From the NCBI RefSeq assembly GCF_000577615.1, contig NZ_CBXX010000002.1, positions 248,001-312,000 of the forward strand: 64,000 bases of DNA. The letters run 5' to 3'. The notes under the pieces were generated by a model, which made no database searches, was not told the origin of the DNA, and was given only the letters and a program-made list of their open reading frames with translations. Below, piece by piece: positions 37,428 to 47,200 of the stretch (the first letter of the stretch is position 1; every line of letters starts with the position of its first letter). A program made the translations under genes and the position numbers. This DNA comes from Herbaspirillum sp. RV1423 (GTDB lineage Bacteria; Pseudomonadota; Gammaproteobacteria; Burkholderiales; Burkholderiaceae_D).

Positions 37428-38647
37428 GCGGGCAAAGCGCGGCAAAATCCGGCGCCGCCTCGGAGACGGCGCATGAGCTGATCGCAAGACAACAGCGGCG
37501 GCAAGACCTGCAGCAGCGGCTGCGGCTGCCATTGGCGATTCTGGGCTCGCTGCTGGCCGGTTTCATCATCACGGCCATGGTCAGCAAGGAACCGGTGCAG
37601 GCTTTCCTGACCTTGATTACCGGCGCCTTGCCGCGCTGGCAGTGGAGCCAGGCCGACGGCTGGCGGCTCATGCGGATGGTGCGCTTCGGCGCCGTGATCG
37701 AAGACGCCGTGACGCTGACCTTCCTCGGGCTGGCGGTTGCCTTGCCGTTCCGCGCGCGCCAGTTCTCGCTCGGCGCGGACGGCCAGATGTTCCTGGCGGC
37801 GCTGGCGGCCACCGCCGTCAGCCTGTACGTGCCGGGACCCGGTTATCTGGTGCTGCCGCTGGTGTTCGCGGCGGCCTGTGCAACCGGATTCGCCTGGGGC
37901 GCGTTGCCGGGCATGCTCAAGACGCGTTATCAGGCCAATGAAATCGTCACGACGCTGATGCTCAACCTGATCGCGATCCAGTTCTACCGATTGGCGGTGT
38001 CGGGCTGGCTGCGCGATCCCGATGCCGGTTTCCTGGTGACGCCTCTGTTGCGGGACCAGCTTGTCTTGCCGCTGCTGATGGACAAGACCAATGTCACCGT
38101 CATGCTGCTGATTGCGCCGCTGGCGGTGCTGCTGGCCTGGCTGCTGCTCATGCGCACGACCTGGGGTTACGAGATCCGCCTGGTCGGCCAGGCGCCCGCG
38201 TTTGCACGTCAGGCCGGGGTGCCGGTCGGGCGCGCAGTATGGCTGTCGATGGCGTTCGGCGGTTTCTTTGCCGCATTTGCGGGCGTGCATATCAGCAATG
38301 CCTTGCTCAAGCGCCTGCCGGTCGACCTGACGCCGGGACTGGGTTATGAAGGACTGGTGGTGGCGCTGCTGGCGCGCAACGAACCACGCGCCATTCCCCT
38401 GGCCGCTTTCCTTTACGCGTATTTACGGACCGGCGCGCAAGCCATGGAACGCACCACCGATGTGTCGCGCGAAGTGGTGCTGGTGATTCAGGCGTTGATG
38501 ATCTTGTTCGTGGTGTCGGAGCGGCTGCTGCCGGGTATGGTCGAAGCCTGGCAACAATGCTGGCTGCGCTGTCGGCAATTGCTGTCGAAGCAAGCGGTGC
38601 CGTCGGTGCCGACGGCGGCGGTAAGCGAGGCGCGCGATGAATCCTGA
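37424..38647 (+). CDS. ABC transporter permease, nucleoside type (1)
   Basis: A 407-residue integral membrane protein with about ten helices and a long hydrophilic N-terminus. DAVTLTFLGLAVALPFRARQFSLGADGQMFLAA, YQANEIVTTLMLNLIAIQF and GFFAAFAGVHISN are typical of the BPD_transp_2 permeases paired with BMP-type binding proteins. It overlaps its neighbours at both ends (ATGA at 37424, 11 bases at 38637). It forms a heterodimer with the next product. Confidence 0.9.
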   Translation: MSGQSAAKSGAASETAHELIARQQRRQDLQQRLRLPLAILGSLLAGFIITAMVSKEPVQAFLTLITGALPRWQWSQADGWRLMRMVRFGAVIEDAVTLTFLGLAVALPFRARQFSLGADGQMFLAALAATAVSLYVPGPGYLVLPLVFAAACATGFAWGALPGMLKTRYQANEIVTTLMLNLIAIQFYRLAVSGWLRDPDAGFLVTPLLRDQLVLPLLMDKTNVTVMLLIAPLAVLLAWLLLMRTTWGYEIRLVGQAPAFARQAGVPVGRAVWLSMAFGGFFAAFAGVHISNALLKRLPVDLTPGLGYEGLVVALLARNEPRAIPLAAFLYAYLRTGAQAMERTTDVSREVVLVIQALMILFVVSERLLPGMVEAWQQCWLRCRQLLSKQAVPSVPTAAVSEARDES

Positions 38648-39608
38648 GCCGCTGGGTTGGAGTCTGCTGCTGGCCGGATTGCTGGCCGCGCTGCTGCGCG
38701 CTGCGACGCCGATCCTGCTGGCGGCGTTGGGCGGCCTGATTTCGGACCTGGTCGGCAGCATCAACGTGGCGCTGGAAGGACTGATGCTGGCGGCGGCGTT
38801 TTTCGCCGTGATGGCGTCCGTCTATGCAGGCCAATGGTTTCCCTGGCTGTCGCCGGTTTGGCATCCGTGGATCGGCTGCCTGGCGGGCGTGCTGGCGGCG
38901 TTGTCGCTGAGCGCGATGCTGGCGGTATTCCATCTGGAGTGGGGCGCCGACCTGATCGTCGCCGGCATTGCCGTCAATATCCTGGCCGCCGGCCTGACGG
39001 TGTTGCTGCTGGCGACGCTGGTCGGCGACAAAGGCTCCACCGCCGCGCTCAACAGTCCGGTGCTGCCTTCGCTGCACTTGCCGTCGGTCGCAGGCTGGCC
39101 CTGGCTGGATGTGCTGCTCAACGGCGCCGATGGCCGCGGCCATCACGTGCTGGTGTACGCGGCGTTGCTGACCGCGCCGCTGCTGGCGTTCTTTTTGAAA
39201 CGCACGCGCTACGGCGCCTGGTTGCGCGCGGTCGGCGAGAACCGCGAGGCGGCGCTCAATGCAGGTATTCCGGTCAGGCGGGTGCAGTACGCGGCGCTGC
39301 TGCTCAGCGGCCTGCTGGCCGGGCTGGGCGGGATTTACCTGAGCATGGGCTATCTCAGCCTGTTCCAGGCCGACATGACCGCCGGGCGCGGCTTCCTGGC
39401 GTTGGCGGCGATTTTTCTCGGCGCTCGCAGCGTGGCGGGAACCTTCGGTGCGGCCATGTTGTTCGGCGCGTCGACGGTGCTGGCCACGCAACTGGGGGCG
39501 CGGCAGATTCCGACGCAACTGGTCTACATGGTGCCGCCGCTGGTCACTCTGCTGGCGCTGGTGGCCGCTGGTGCGCGCCGGCGCAGGCAAGCGTCGCGGA
39601 CATCATGA
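38637..39608 (+). CDS. ABC transporter permease, nucleoside type (2)
   Basis: A 323-residue integral membrane protein with eight or more helices. LGGLISDLVGSINVALEGLMLAAAFFAV and GADLIVAGIAVNILAAGLTVLLLA correspond to the second permease of BMP-type importers (YufQ-like). The C-terminus (GRGFLALAAIFLGARSVAGTFGAAMLFG) is also conserved. It starts inside the end of the first permease gene and ends overlapping the next start. Confidence 0.9.
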   Translation: MNPEPLGWSLLLAGLLAALLRAATPILLAALGGLISDLVGSINVALEGLMLAAAFFAVMASVYAGQWFPWLSPVWHPWIGCLAGVLAALSLSAMLAVFHLEWGADLIVAGIAVNILAAGLTVLLLATLVGDKGSTAALNSPVLPSLHLPSVAGWPWLDVLLNGADGRGHHVLVYAALLTAPLLAFFLKRTRYGAWLRAVGENREAALNAGIPVRRVQYAALLLSGLLAGLGGIYLSMGYLSLFQADMTAGRGFLALAAIFLGARSVAGTFGAAMLFGASTVLATQLGARQIPTQLVYMVPPLVTLLALVAAGARRRRQASRTS

Positions 39609-40699
39609 AAAACAATTTTATTGAACAGGAGATCCGAGTGGTCGACAACAACATCCGGGATCGCATCCTCGCTTCCTTGTCGCTGGCAGGAATGGGAGAT
39701 GCACTGGGGGCGCAAACCGAACAATGGAGCATTGAAGAAATCGCGCACCGGCACGGTGGGCTGGTGACCGCCTTCGGCACGCCGCCGGCCGATACCTTCG
39801 CCGGCGCCAATGCCGGCAAACGCGCCGAAGTCACCGATGATGCCAGCCAGATGTACTATCTGGCGCGCGCGCTGATTGCCGCGCAAGGCAAGCTCAATTA
39901 CGACAGTTGGGTGGCGTGCCTGCTGGATTGGGCGGAACACAGCCCCAAAGCCGGTTTCATGGGGCCGAGCACGGCGCTGATGGTGAAGGCGCTGCAAGAG
40001 GGCAGCGATACCGACGAGGTCGGCATCATCGGCAGTTCGCGCCGCAAGATGACGACGATCGGCATCACCAACGGCGCTGCCATGCGGGTGGCGCCGGTGG
40101 GCCTGATTTTCCCCGGGCGCCTGGAGGAGGCTTGCCAGCAGGCCCTGGTAACCTGCCTGCCGTCGCACGATACCGATGTCGCGATCTCGGCCGCTTGCTC
40201 GGTGGCGGCGGCGACCGCGCAGGCGCTGGTTGCCGGCGATCTGCACGAAGTGCTCGCCGCCGCCGTGCGCGGCGGCCATATCGGCGAGCGTCTGGCGCGC
40301 CAGCATGCGCGCAGCGTGGCCGGGCCGAATTATCTGGCGCGGCTGGATCTGGCGTTCCGCATAGCGGAAGAAGCGCACGACGACTATTCGTTCCTGACCA
40401 ATATGGAACGTCTGGTCGGCAACTCGGTGCTCGCCGCCGAATCGGTGCCGGCGGCGCTGGGCGTGGTCAAGTATGCCAAGGGCGATCCGCTGCGCACCAT
40501 CACCCTGAGTTCGTCAATCGGCAACGACACCGACTCCATCGCCACCATGGCCGGCGCGATCGTCGGCGCCTTGTGCGGCACGGCGGCGCTGCCGCAGGAG
40601 ATGTGGCGCGAGTTCCGCCTCGCCAATGCCGCCGAGTTCGATCTCGATGCATTGGCCGATGGTCTGGGCGGCCTCGCACAATGCCGGCCGGCGGCATAG
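39605..40699 (+). CDS. ADP-ribosylglycohydrolase family protein
   Basis: A 364-residue protein of the ADP-ribosyl-glycohydrolase (ARH/DraG) fold: SLSLAGMGDALGAQTE at the start, EVTDDASQMYYLARAL and SSIGNDTDSIATMAGAIVGAL supply the paired acidic residues that bind two Mg ions. Members remove ADP-ribose from proteins or cleave related N-glycosidic bonds. ATG 39605 overlaps the permease stop like other starts in this operon; GTG 39638, with AGGAG seven bases before it, is an alternative. In a nucleoside import operon it may cleave an imported ribosyl compound rather than act on proteins. Confidence 0.9.
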   Translation: MKNNFIEQEIRVVDNNIRDRILASLSLAGMGDALGAQTEQWSIEEIAHRHGGLVTAFGTPPADTFAGANAGKRAEVTDDASQMYYLARALIAAQGKLNYDSWVACLLDWAEHSPKAGFMGPSTALMVKALQEGSDTDEVGIIGSSRRKMTTIGITNGAAMRVAPVGLIFPGRLEEACQQALVTCLPSHDTDVAISAACSVAAATAQALVAGDLHEVLAAAVRGGHIGERLARQHARSVAGPNYLARLDLAFRIAEEAHDDYSFLTNMERLVGNSVLAAESVPAALGVVKYAKGDPLRTITLSSSIGNDTDSIATMAGAIVGALCGTAALPQEMWREFRLANAAEFDLDALADGLGGLAQCRPAA

Positions 40700-41710
40700 A
40701 TGCATAGCGCTCAATCCATGCCGACGGCGTATCCGCATTTGTTGGCGAACTCGGTCGGACGTCGTTTCGACCTGCTTGCTTTTGGCGACCCGGTGCTCGA
40801 CATCGTGCTTGATGCCGCCGTCATGCCGGCGCCGGGCGGCAAGGTGGTGGGACGCTTGCGCGGCGCCTGGGGCGGCGGCACGACCGCCAACGCCGCCTGC
40901 GCGGCCGCGCGCCTGGGCCTGGCGAGCGGGATATTCGGAGGCGTCGGCGACGATGTCCATGCGAGTGTCCTGCACCAATCGCTGGCGCATTTCGGCGTCG
41001 ATCGCTCCTGCCTGATATCGGTCCAAGGCGTGCCTTCCGCATTGGCAATCACCATGCTCATGCCCGGCGGCGAGAAATCGATCATTTACCTGCCGATGCC
41101 TGCGATGCCGACCGACGGTATCCGCCTGGATGCGGCGTTGTCGGCGGCACGGATAGTCTACGCAATGCCGTATGACCTCGACGAGCTGACGCAACTGAGC
41201 AAGCTGGCGCGAAGCCACGGTACCCTGGTCGCCATCGATCTCGAACCGGCGGTGGCGCCCGATCCACAGGCCATGCGCGCACGCGCGGCGCTGGCCGACA
41301 TTGTATTTTTCAACGAAGCGGGATTTGTCGCCGGCACCAGCGCGGCGCCGGGCGACGCTGCCATGCGCAGCGTGCTCGAACTCGGACCGGCGCTGGTGGC
41401 GGTGACCTGCGGCGCAGCGGGTGCGATGGCGATAGGACGCAGCGCGGCGGCAATCGAGTACGCGACGCAGGCAGCATACCCCGTGGAGGTGGTGGATACG
41501 ACCGGCGCCGGCGACACCTTCAATGCAGCGTTCCTGAGCGCCATGCTGCGCGGCCTCGACTTGGCCGCCGCCTTGCAGTTCGGCTGCGCCGCCGCCAGTT
41601 GCACGGTCGCGGCGATGGGCGCCCGGACAGGGCTGCCCGACCGCGCGCAAGTGGAGCGGATCGTACAACAAGCCCAATCAGGTGAATACATGAAAGCGAA
41701 TCCGCGATGA
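40700..41710 (+). CDS. PfkB-family carbohydrate/nucleoside kinase
   Basis: A 336-residue kinase starting directly after the hydrolase stop. N-terminal substrate motif GGGTTANAACAAARLG and C-terminal signature DTTGAGDTFNAAF with the catalytic Asp are intact, as expected for ribokinase/adenosine-kinase relatives. Beside an importer and a nucleoside hydrolase it probably phosphorylates ribose or a nucleoside; the exact substrate cannot be read from the sequence. It overlaps the next gene by four bases. Confidence 0.9.
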   Translation: MHSAQSMPTAYPHLLANSVGRRFDLLAFGDPVLDIVLDAAVMPAPGGKVVGRLRGAWGGGTTANAACAAARLGLASGIFGGVGDDVHASVLHQSLAHFGVDRSCLISVQGVPSALAITMLMPGGEKSIIYLPMPAMPTDGIRLDAALSAARIVYAMPYDLDELTQLSKLARSHGTLVAIDLEPAVAPDPQAMRARAALADIVFFNEAGFVAGTSAAPGDAAMRSVLELGPALVAVTCGAAGAMAIGRSAAAIEYATQAAYPVEVVDTTGAGDTFNAAFLSAMLRGLDLAAALQFGCAAASCTVAAMGARTGLPDRAQVERIVQQAQSGEYMKANPR

Positions 41711-42621
41711 CGCCGATCATTATCGACTGCGACCCCGGCATCGATGACGCACTCGCCTTGCTGCTGGCGGCAGGCAGTCCCGCAATGGATATCCTGGCGG
41801 TGACCACCGTGGCCGGCAACCGTCCGGCCCCGGTGACCGCGCGCAACGCGCGCAAGATCATGGATCTGGCCGGTCGGCATGCGGTGCCGGTGTATGCGGG
41901 CGCCGAACGGCCTTTCAGCGGGGGCGAGGCGCGTTGCAATCTGGTGCACGGGGTCGACGGCCTGGGCGGGGTTGCGCTGGCGTCCGAGCGCGAGATCAAC
42001 GCGGGACACGCGGCATCGATGCTGGTGCAACTGCTGCAAGAGCGTCCGGCTGCGACGGTCGAACTGGTTGCCATGGGACCGCTGACCAATCTCGCACTGG
42101 CCGAGATGCTCGCGCCCGGCATCCTGCGCCGGGCCCGGCGTCTGCTGGTCATGGGCGGCGCCTTGCGGGTCCCGGGCAACGTTACTCCGGCCGCCGAATT
42201 CAACTTTTACGCCGACGCGCTCGCGGCGCACATCGTGCTGGGAGCGCAAGCCGAGCTGTTGCTGTTCCCGCTCGACGTTACCGCCAAGGCGATCATGAGC
42301 GACGCCTGGATTGCATCCATCGGCGCGCTCGGTTCGGACAGCGGCAGGGCGGCGGCGGCAATGCTGGCGGCGTATGCCGAACAGGATCCGTTGTTGCATG
42401 ACGCCTGTCCGGTGGCGTACCTGCTGGAGCCTGCCTTGTTCGCCGGCGAACCTTGCGAGATTGCCGTCGACTGGCGCGCCGGTCCGACCGACGGTCAGGT
42501 GCTGGCGCATTTCGCGCATAGCCGCGGTGCTGCGTTCGCGCCCAACGTTGTCGCCATGACCGGCGTGCATAATGCCGACTTGCTGGCATTGGTGCGCAAC
42601 CGTATTGCCGCACTGCCTTGA
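41707..42621 (+). CDS. nucleoside hydrolase (inosine-uridine preferring type)
   Basis: A 304-residue enzyme that splits ribonucleosides into base and ribose. The calcium-binding signature DCDPGIDDALA is at residues 7-17, and VHGVDGLGG, LVAMGPLTNLALA, LLVMGGALRVPGNVTPAAEFNFYADALAA and LDVTAKA follow as in the family. It is the last enzyme of the ATGA-coupled operon. Ribose produced could be used by the PfkB kinase encoded upstream. Confidence 0.94.
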   Translation: MTPIIIDCDPGIDDALALLLAAGSPAMDILAVTTVAGNRPAPVTARNARKIMDLAGRHAVPVYAGAERPFSGGEARCNLVHGVDGLGGVALASEREINAGHAASMLVQLLQERPAATVELVAMGPLTNLALAEMLAPGILRRARRLLVMGGALRVPGNVTPAAEFNFYADALAAHIVLGAQAELLLFPLDVTAKAIMSDAWIASIGALGSDSGRAAAAMLAAYAEQDPLLHDACPVAYLLEPALFAGEPCEIAVDWRAGPTDGQVLAHFAHSRGAAFAPNVVAMTGVHNADLLALVRNRIAALP

Positions 42622-42643
42622 TGCCGGATAGCTGGAGAGCGAT

Positions 42644-43843
42644 GTGAGCAAGCACCCGAATACGCACTTGAATAGACGCCTGTACCGATCGTGGCAGGCC
42701 CTCATCCTGTTCGTGCTGGCGTTATCGGCCTGTTCCGCGCCGTCGCAGCGCGACACCCAGGCAGCATCTTACGCCGCAGCCCACAGTGTGGGCAGTCTGC
42801 GCCTTATCGGCGAACAACGCATACCGCTCAACCAGCCGTTCATGGATACGATCGTGGGCGGTTTGTCGGGCCTTGACTACGATGCCGCCACCGACACCTG
42901 GCTGGCCGAGAGCGATGATCGTTCCGAGGTCAACCCGGCGCGCTTCTATTCCCTGCGCTTGCGATACGACCTCAACGGCTTTGACAGCGTGGAGCTGACC
43001 GGCGTGACGTTTTTTCGCCAGGCTGACGGCAGCACTTATCCGAGCGTCGCCACGTTCGCCAAACGCGGCGGCGATGTGCCGGATATCGAGTCCATCCGGC
43101 TCGATCCGCACGACGGCAGCGTCTGGTATTCCAGTGAAGGCTACCGCCGCTTGGGGTTGGCGCCGTTCGTCCGGCAGGCCGGGCGCGACGGTGGGCTATT
43201 GCGAAATTTTCCGGTCGGCGCCATGTTTGCCATCGATCTTCGCGGCGAGCGCGGCCCGCGCGACAACCTATCCTTTGAAGGCCTGAGTTTCTCTCCCGAC
43301 GGTCGCTATTTGTGGCTCGGCATGGAGGCGCCCTTGTACCAGGACGGGCCGCTGCCGACAGTGCAGGCAGGTGCGATGGCGCGCGTGACGAAGTACGAGC
43401 GCGACGGCGCCATGGCGGCGCAATACGCCTATCCACTCGACCCGATTCCGGTTGCGCCGGGCGGACGTTATGCCGACAACGGCCTGTCGGAAATACTGGC
43501 TGTCGACGATCATCGCCTGCTGGCGATCGAGCGCGCAGGGGTGCAGGATAAGCAAGGCATTTTTCATTTTCATATCCGTCTCTACGAGATGGATGTGGAC
43601 GGCGCCAGCGATATCCGCGATGTCGATACGTTGCGGACAAGCCGCTTCACCCCTGTCGCCAAACGGCTGCTGCTGGACTTCGATCATGGCCAACTGGAGA
43701 TGGTCGACAACCTCGAAGGAATGGCCTGGGGCCCCAGACTGGCCAACGGCCACGACAGCCTGGTGCTGGTCTCCGACAATAATTTCACCGCATCTCAAGT
43801 GACGCAGTTGCTGGTGTTCGAGGTTCTGCCCAGGCAGGATTAA
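42644..43843 (+). CDS. phytase-like esterase-domain lipoprotein
   Basis: A 399-residue protein starting at GTG 42644, with GGAGAG just upstream. A lipoprotein signal ends LSAC (Cys30), so it is probably an envelope lipoprotein. GGLSGLDYD, DDRSEVNPARFYSLRLRYD, DIESIRLDPHDGSVWYSSEG, LSFEGLSFSPDGRYLWLGMEAPLYQDG and LLLDFDHGQLEMVDNLEGMAWGP match the phytase-like beta-propeller family. It may release phosphate from organophosphates, supplying nucleosides to the importer, or simply sit downstream by chance. Confidence 0.85.
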   Translation: MSKHPNTHLNRRLYRSWQALILFVLALSACSAPSQRDTQAASYAAAHSVGSLRLIGEQRIPLNQPFMDTIVGGLSGLDYDAATDTWLAESDDRSEVNPARFYSLRLRYDLNGFDSVELTGVTFFRQADGSTYPSVATFAKRGGDVPDIESIRLDPHDGSVWYSSEGYRRLGLAPFVRQAGRDGGLLRNFPVGAMFAIDLRGERGPRDNLSFEGLSFSPDGRYLWLGMEAPLYQDGPLPTVQAGAMARVTKYERDGAMAAQYAYPLDPIPVAPGGRYADNGLSEILAVDDHRLLAIERAGVQDKQGIFHFHIRLYEMDVDGASDIRDVDTLRTSRFTPVAKRLLLDFDHGQLEMVDNLEGMAWGPRLANGHDSLVLVSDNNFTASQVTQLLVFEVLPRQD

Positions 43844-44297
43844 ACCGCCTTGACGCTGTTCCCGCCGCCGGAAAACCAAAATCCGGCAACAGATTCCAAT
43901 ATAAAAAACGCCTTTCCCTTTGCCTTCGGGATCGTGAAATCGTTTTCATTGAATTTCTTTATTATAAATAGGTACGTACCAATATATATATTTTTGAATT
44001 CAATTTTTAATAGACGTGTCATAAAAATGTGTTAGAAAATTTATTTTAAATGTTTTTTTAAATAAATAAAACTACCACGTAACCATTGCAAACAATGACT
44101 TTCATTGAATTCAATGGCGACATTTTCTATTTTGTGTACGCGCAAACTCGAATGCCATAACTGCAATAAAGAGATCTGAGGATGAAAACAGGACCGTACC
44201 AGCAAAGGAACCTTGGCAAACTCAGCCAACACCCACGCTTGCCTGAGCCGACGGCGTACTGTTGCCGTCCCCATCATCTAACGAGTGAAAAATTATT
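43844..44297. other. AT-rich intergenic region upstream of the large ADP-ribosyltransferase-like gene
   Basis: About 300 of these 454 bases (43890-44180) are strikingly AT-rich compared with the genome, with runs such as ATATATATATTTTTG. This is typical of promoter regions of acquired genes silenced by H-NS/MvaT-type proteins. It contains the third GGTACGTACC operator (43971-43980). A short frame at 44182 (MKTGPYQQRN) overlaps the next gene and is not supported. Confidence 0.6.
43962..43990 (+). promoter_or_regulatory. third GntR operator with a weak promoter
   Basis: GGTACGTACC lies at 43971-43980 and is followed by A. At the same offset as in the other two promoters there is a TATATA (43985-43990) as -10, and a poor TTATAA (43962-43967) as -35. 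Transcription would run toward 44298 with a leader of about 300 bases. Confidence 0.55.
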
Positions 44298-47200
44298 ATG
44301 GTTGAGAGAACTACACCCGCCTCCTCATCGTCCGCGCCGATCGCACCGACGACCGGAGAAATCGAAATGCAGGATTCACCTGTCGTCCGTCATCCACCGA
44401 CGCCGCAGGAGCAACTAGCGACACAATCCAACCGCAGTGCATTGGCCGCTGCGGGCACGACGATGCAACGCCAATTACAGGGGCCTGACGACGCTGCGGA
44501 AGCATCCACTTCCAGCCCGCTTATGCTGCAGGCAGGCATGACATTACCCGGTGCACTCGATGCACTTGCCGAGCATACGCGGCAATTACAGAGCGACCTG
44601 GAGCGGGAGAGCCTGCGCCTCGACGGCAACGCGCCCACGGCTCAGGAGGCTTACTATCACACGCTCACTCCCTTCGCTTCGACAATGCAGGAATTCCAGC
44701 AATTCTGCACCAAGCACAATGCATTGCCGGCGCCCTCGGCAAGTGCCGGGTACACACTGAAGCAGCCTAACGACCATGCCGGGATTCTGATCGTGGGAGT
44801 CGAACATGGGCGCTACCTGATGTATGAGCAACTTGTGCTGGTGGACACGAAGATTCCCGTTAAGACTTCTCCAGGCGCGGACGACAGGCTGGAGACGCAC
44901 CGCTTCGTGCTGGGCGACGATCAGCATCCGATACCACTGGATGAACTGGACCACGCTATCGAGCAGGTCAATGCCGCCAACAGCGCTTCCATAAAAGGGA
45001 AGAATAAGGCGGACGCCGCCAAAGCAGGCGCCGATGAAATGGAAACCCCATTTCGCACGCAGCGCAAGCGCCTGGCGCGCGCAGCGCCATTGCGTCTGCG
45101 AGAGAACATCAAGGAGTCGACCGACATGTTCGTCGATGCGCGTCTCGGCGCAAAAAAAATGGCGAACAAAAAAATGTGGGCCAACAGTACGCACGCGATG
45201 CCGCAAGGCGTAGGGCGGGTTGACGAGAATGGCGTCTACGATTTTTACATGAGCGACGATGCGGTCGAAAACACCTGGAATATCTTCCAGCACTTGCCTT
45301 CCAAACCGCTCAAGGTACCCAAAGGGCCCGACGGCAAGCCCCGCGCCTTCCAGGCCGAGGGTCCTGTGATCGCCTGCTTCGAGGGTATCGCGCACATCGA
45401 TGTGATGGGACCGAAAGGCCAGGAGGAAAGCGTCAAGGCGGCGAAGTTGAGCGTGCGGCAATTGATGGCATATTTTCGCGACCTCGAGACCTCGGTGGAA
45501 CGCCGGGATGTCACGTTGCTCCTGACGATGGAAGACAGGAGCATCCACCAGGTCGTCTTTGGCGACAACGGCTTATGGATCAAACTGCGCAATCCCAAAG
45601 CCTTGCTGGAGAAGGGGCCGGCCGCGGCGTTCGGCCACTTCCAGGGCGCGGGGGACGGCAGGCCGGAGATTTTCACCTATTCCTATGATGGCGGCGACAA
45701 CGGTCTGGAGGGCAGCGAGAGCGGACATGCGGAGCCGCAATTGGTGGTGCCGGGCGGCAGCCGCCTGCCTGCCGGACCTTTTCTGCTGGGGCCGGCCGGT
45801 GCCGGCGTCGCAAGGACCACCAACGATTTTCTGGTGTCCAAACTGGGCGCCGACCAAGGCGGTGCGGTACTTCGCCTGTTCACGCAGATGACCGAAGCGA
45901 TTTCCGGGAATGTCATTGCTTCGACCAGGTTGATCGCCAACGTGGCCACCGGCAATCCCGTCTTTGCAGGCGGGCGCGGCGGGGTGACAGAGGCCACCAA
46001 TAAACTGGTCTCGGCGGTTGTCAGCGGCGCCCTGGTGATGGTCATGAATACGCTGCTGGAGGCATTGCCTCATGAGAAGAGCGGTGCGCGATTCGGAGGA
46101 ACGCACGGCTTCAGCGCCGCCGGCGGCGGTAAAAAGGTTAGTCCCGGCATCATCTTTCTGGCGATTGCGTCCATGGCGATTGTCCAAAATTCGTTGACGG
46201 TCCTTTATCGGGCCTTGGGTTATTTTGTTCCTGCCGGTCTCACCAAACGTGATACCAAGGTGCAGATCCTGCTTAATGACGTGCTGTTGCCGACACTGCC
46301 TGAAATGGCGCGGCTGTCGGCCAGCATGCTGGTGCAAATGGGTTTTCATTTCAGTCGCGGCAGCGGCGGCGATATCGGCATGCTGGCGGCGCAGTCGCTG
46401 GGTAATGCCGCGCTGGACAATTTTCTCGGCCGGCGCATTGGCGAACCTGCCAACAATGTGATTCTCGAAAACCTGCGCCTGACCGGTCGTTTTCTTCTGG
46501 AGACGGCGACGCGCGGCGCAGGCAACAGCTACAGCTCGCCGGAATACAACCCCGCGCATGTGACTGCAAACATGCGGGAAGGGATGATCACTCGCATGAT
46601 CACGCATGGCCCTTATAAACTGCTGATGCCGATCATCGGCAATATGCTGAATTACTTCGGTACGACGGGACCCAACGCCGGTGCTTACTACGGTCAGGTG
46701 TCGCGTTCCGGCGCTGCGCTTTTCAACCTGCCGGAATTGCTTATCGGCGTTGGCGACGCAGGGCTGGCCAAGGCCGATAGTCTCCTGCAGAAATCTGCGG
46801 ATCAAGTCGGGCTGACGGAGTTGGTCAAGGTCTGCAACAGCTTTTTTGACGATGTCCAGCGCCACGGCAACCGCGTGTTGCTCAGGTCGAAAGGGCCGAT
46901 CCAGAGCGAACTCGACGATGTCGACGCCGCTATCCGCGCACAAAAGGCTGAGCCGGGAGAAGCAGAGGAGCATGAGCGCGGGCTCGACGCGAAGATGCAG
47001 CAGATGGTGCTCGACTCCCAGGCGGGAAAGGCCGCGCAGGGAGGTCCCACCGCAATGCGGAGCAATCGCAGGCAATTGCCCAAAGGAAGCGCCAAGTTCA
47101 TGCGTGAACTGGACCGGCAACAACAATTGAACAGCAGCGACGAAGCGCAGGCCGCGCTCGGGCATATTCCTTATCCGGTCAAGGTAAGCCATGACGGCAG

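Noticed and set aside
43867-43887. Hairpin GCCGGA-N9-TCCGGC after the phytase-like gene
   Set aside because: Only six base pairs and no T-run on either side; too weak to call a terminator.
44207-44236. Possible hrp box (GGAACC...CCAC) upstream of the effector-like gene, which would indicate type III secretion
   Set aside because: The spacer is 20 bases instead of the usual 15-16, and the downstream half lacks the conserved final A.
44182-44418. Short open frame MKTGPYQQRN...
   Set aside because: It overlaps the large gene out of frame, is Arg/His/Pro-rich in its second half, and has no ribosome site or family features.
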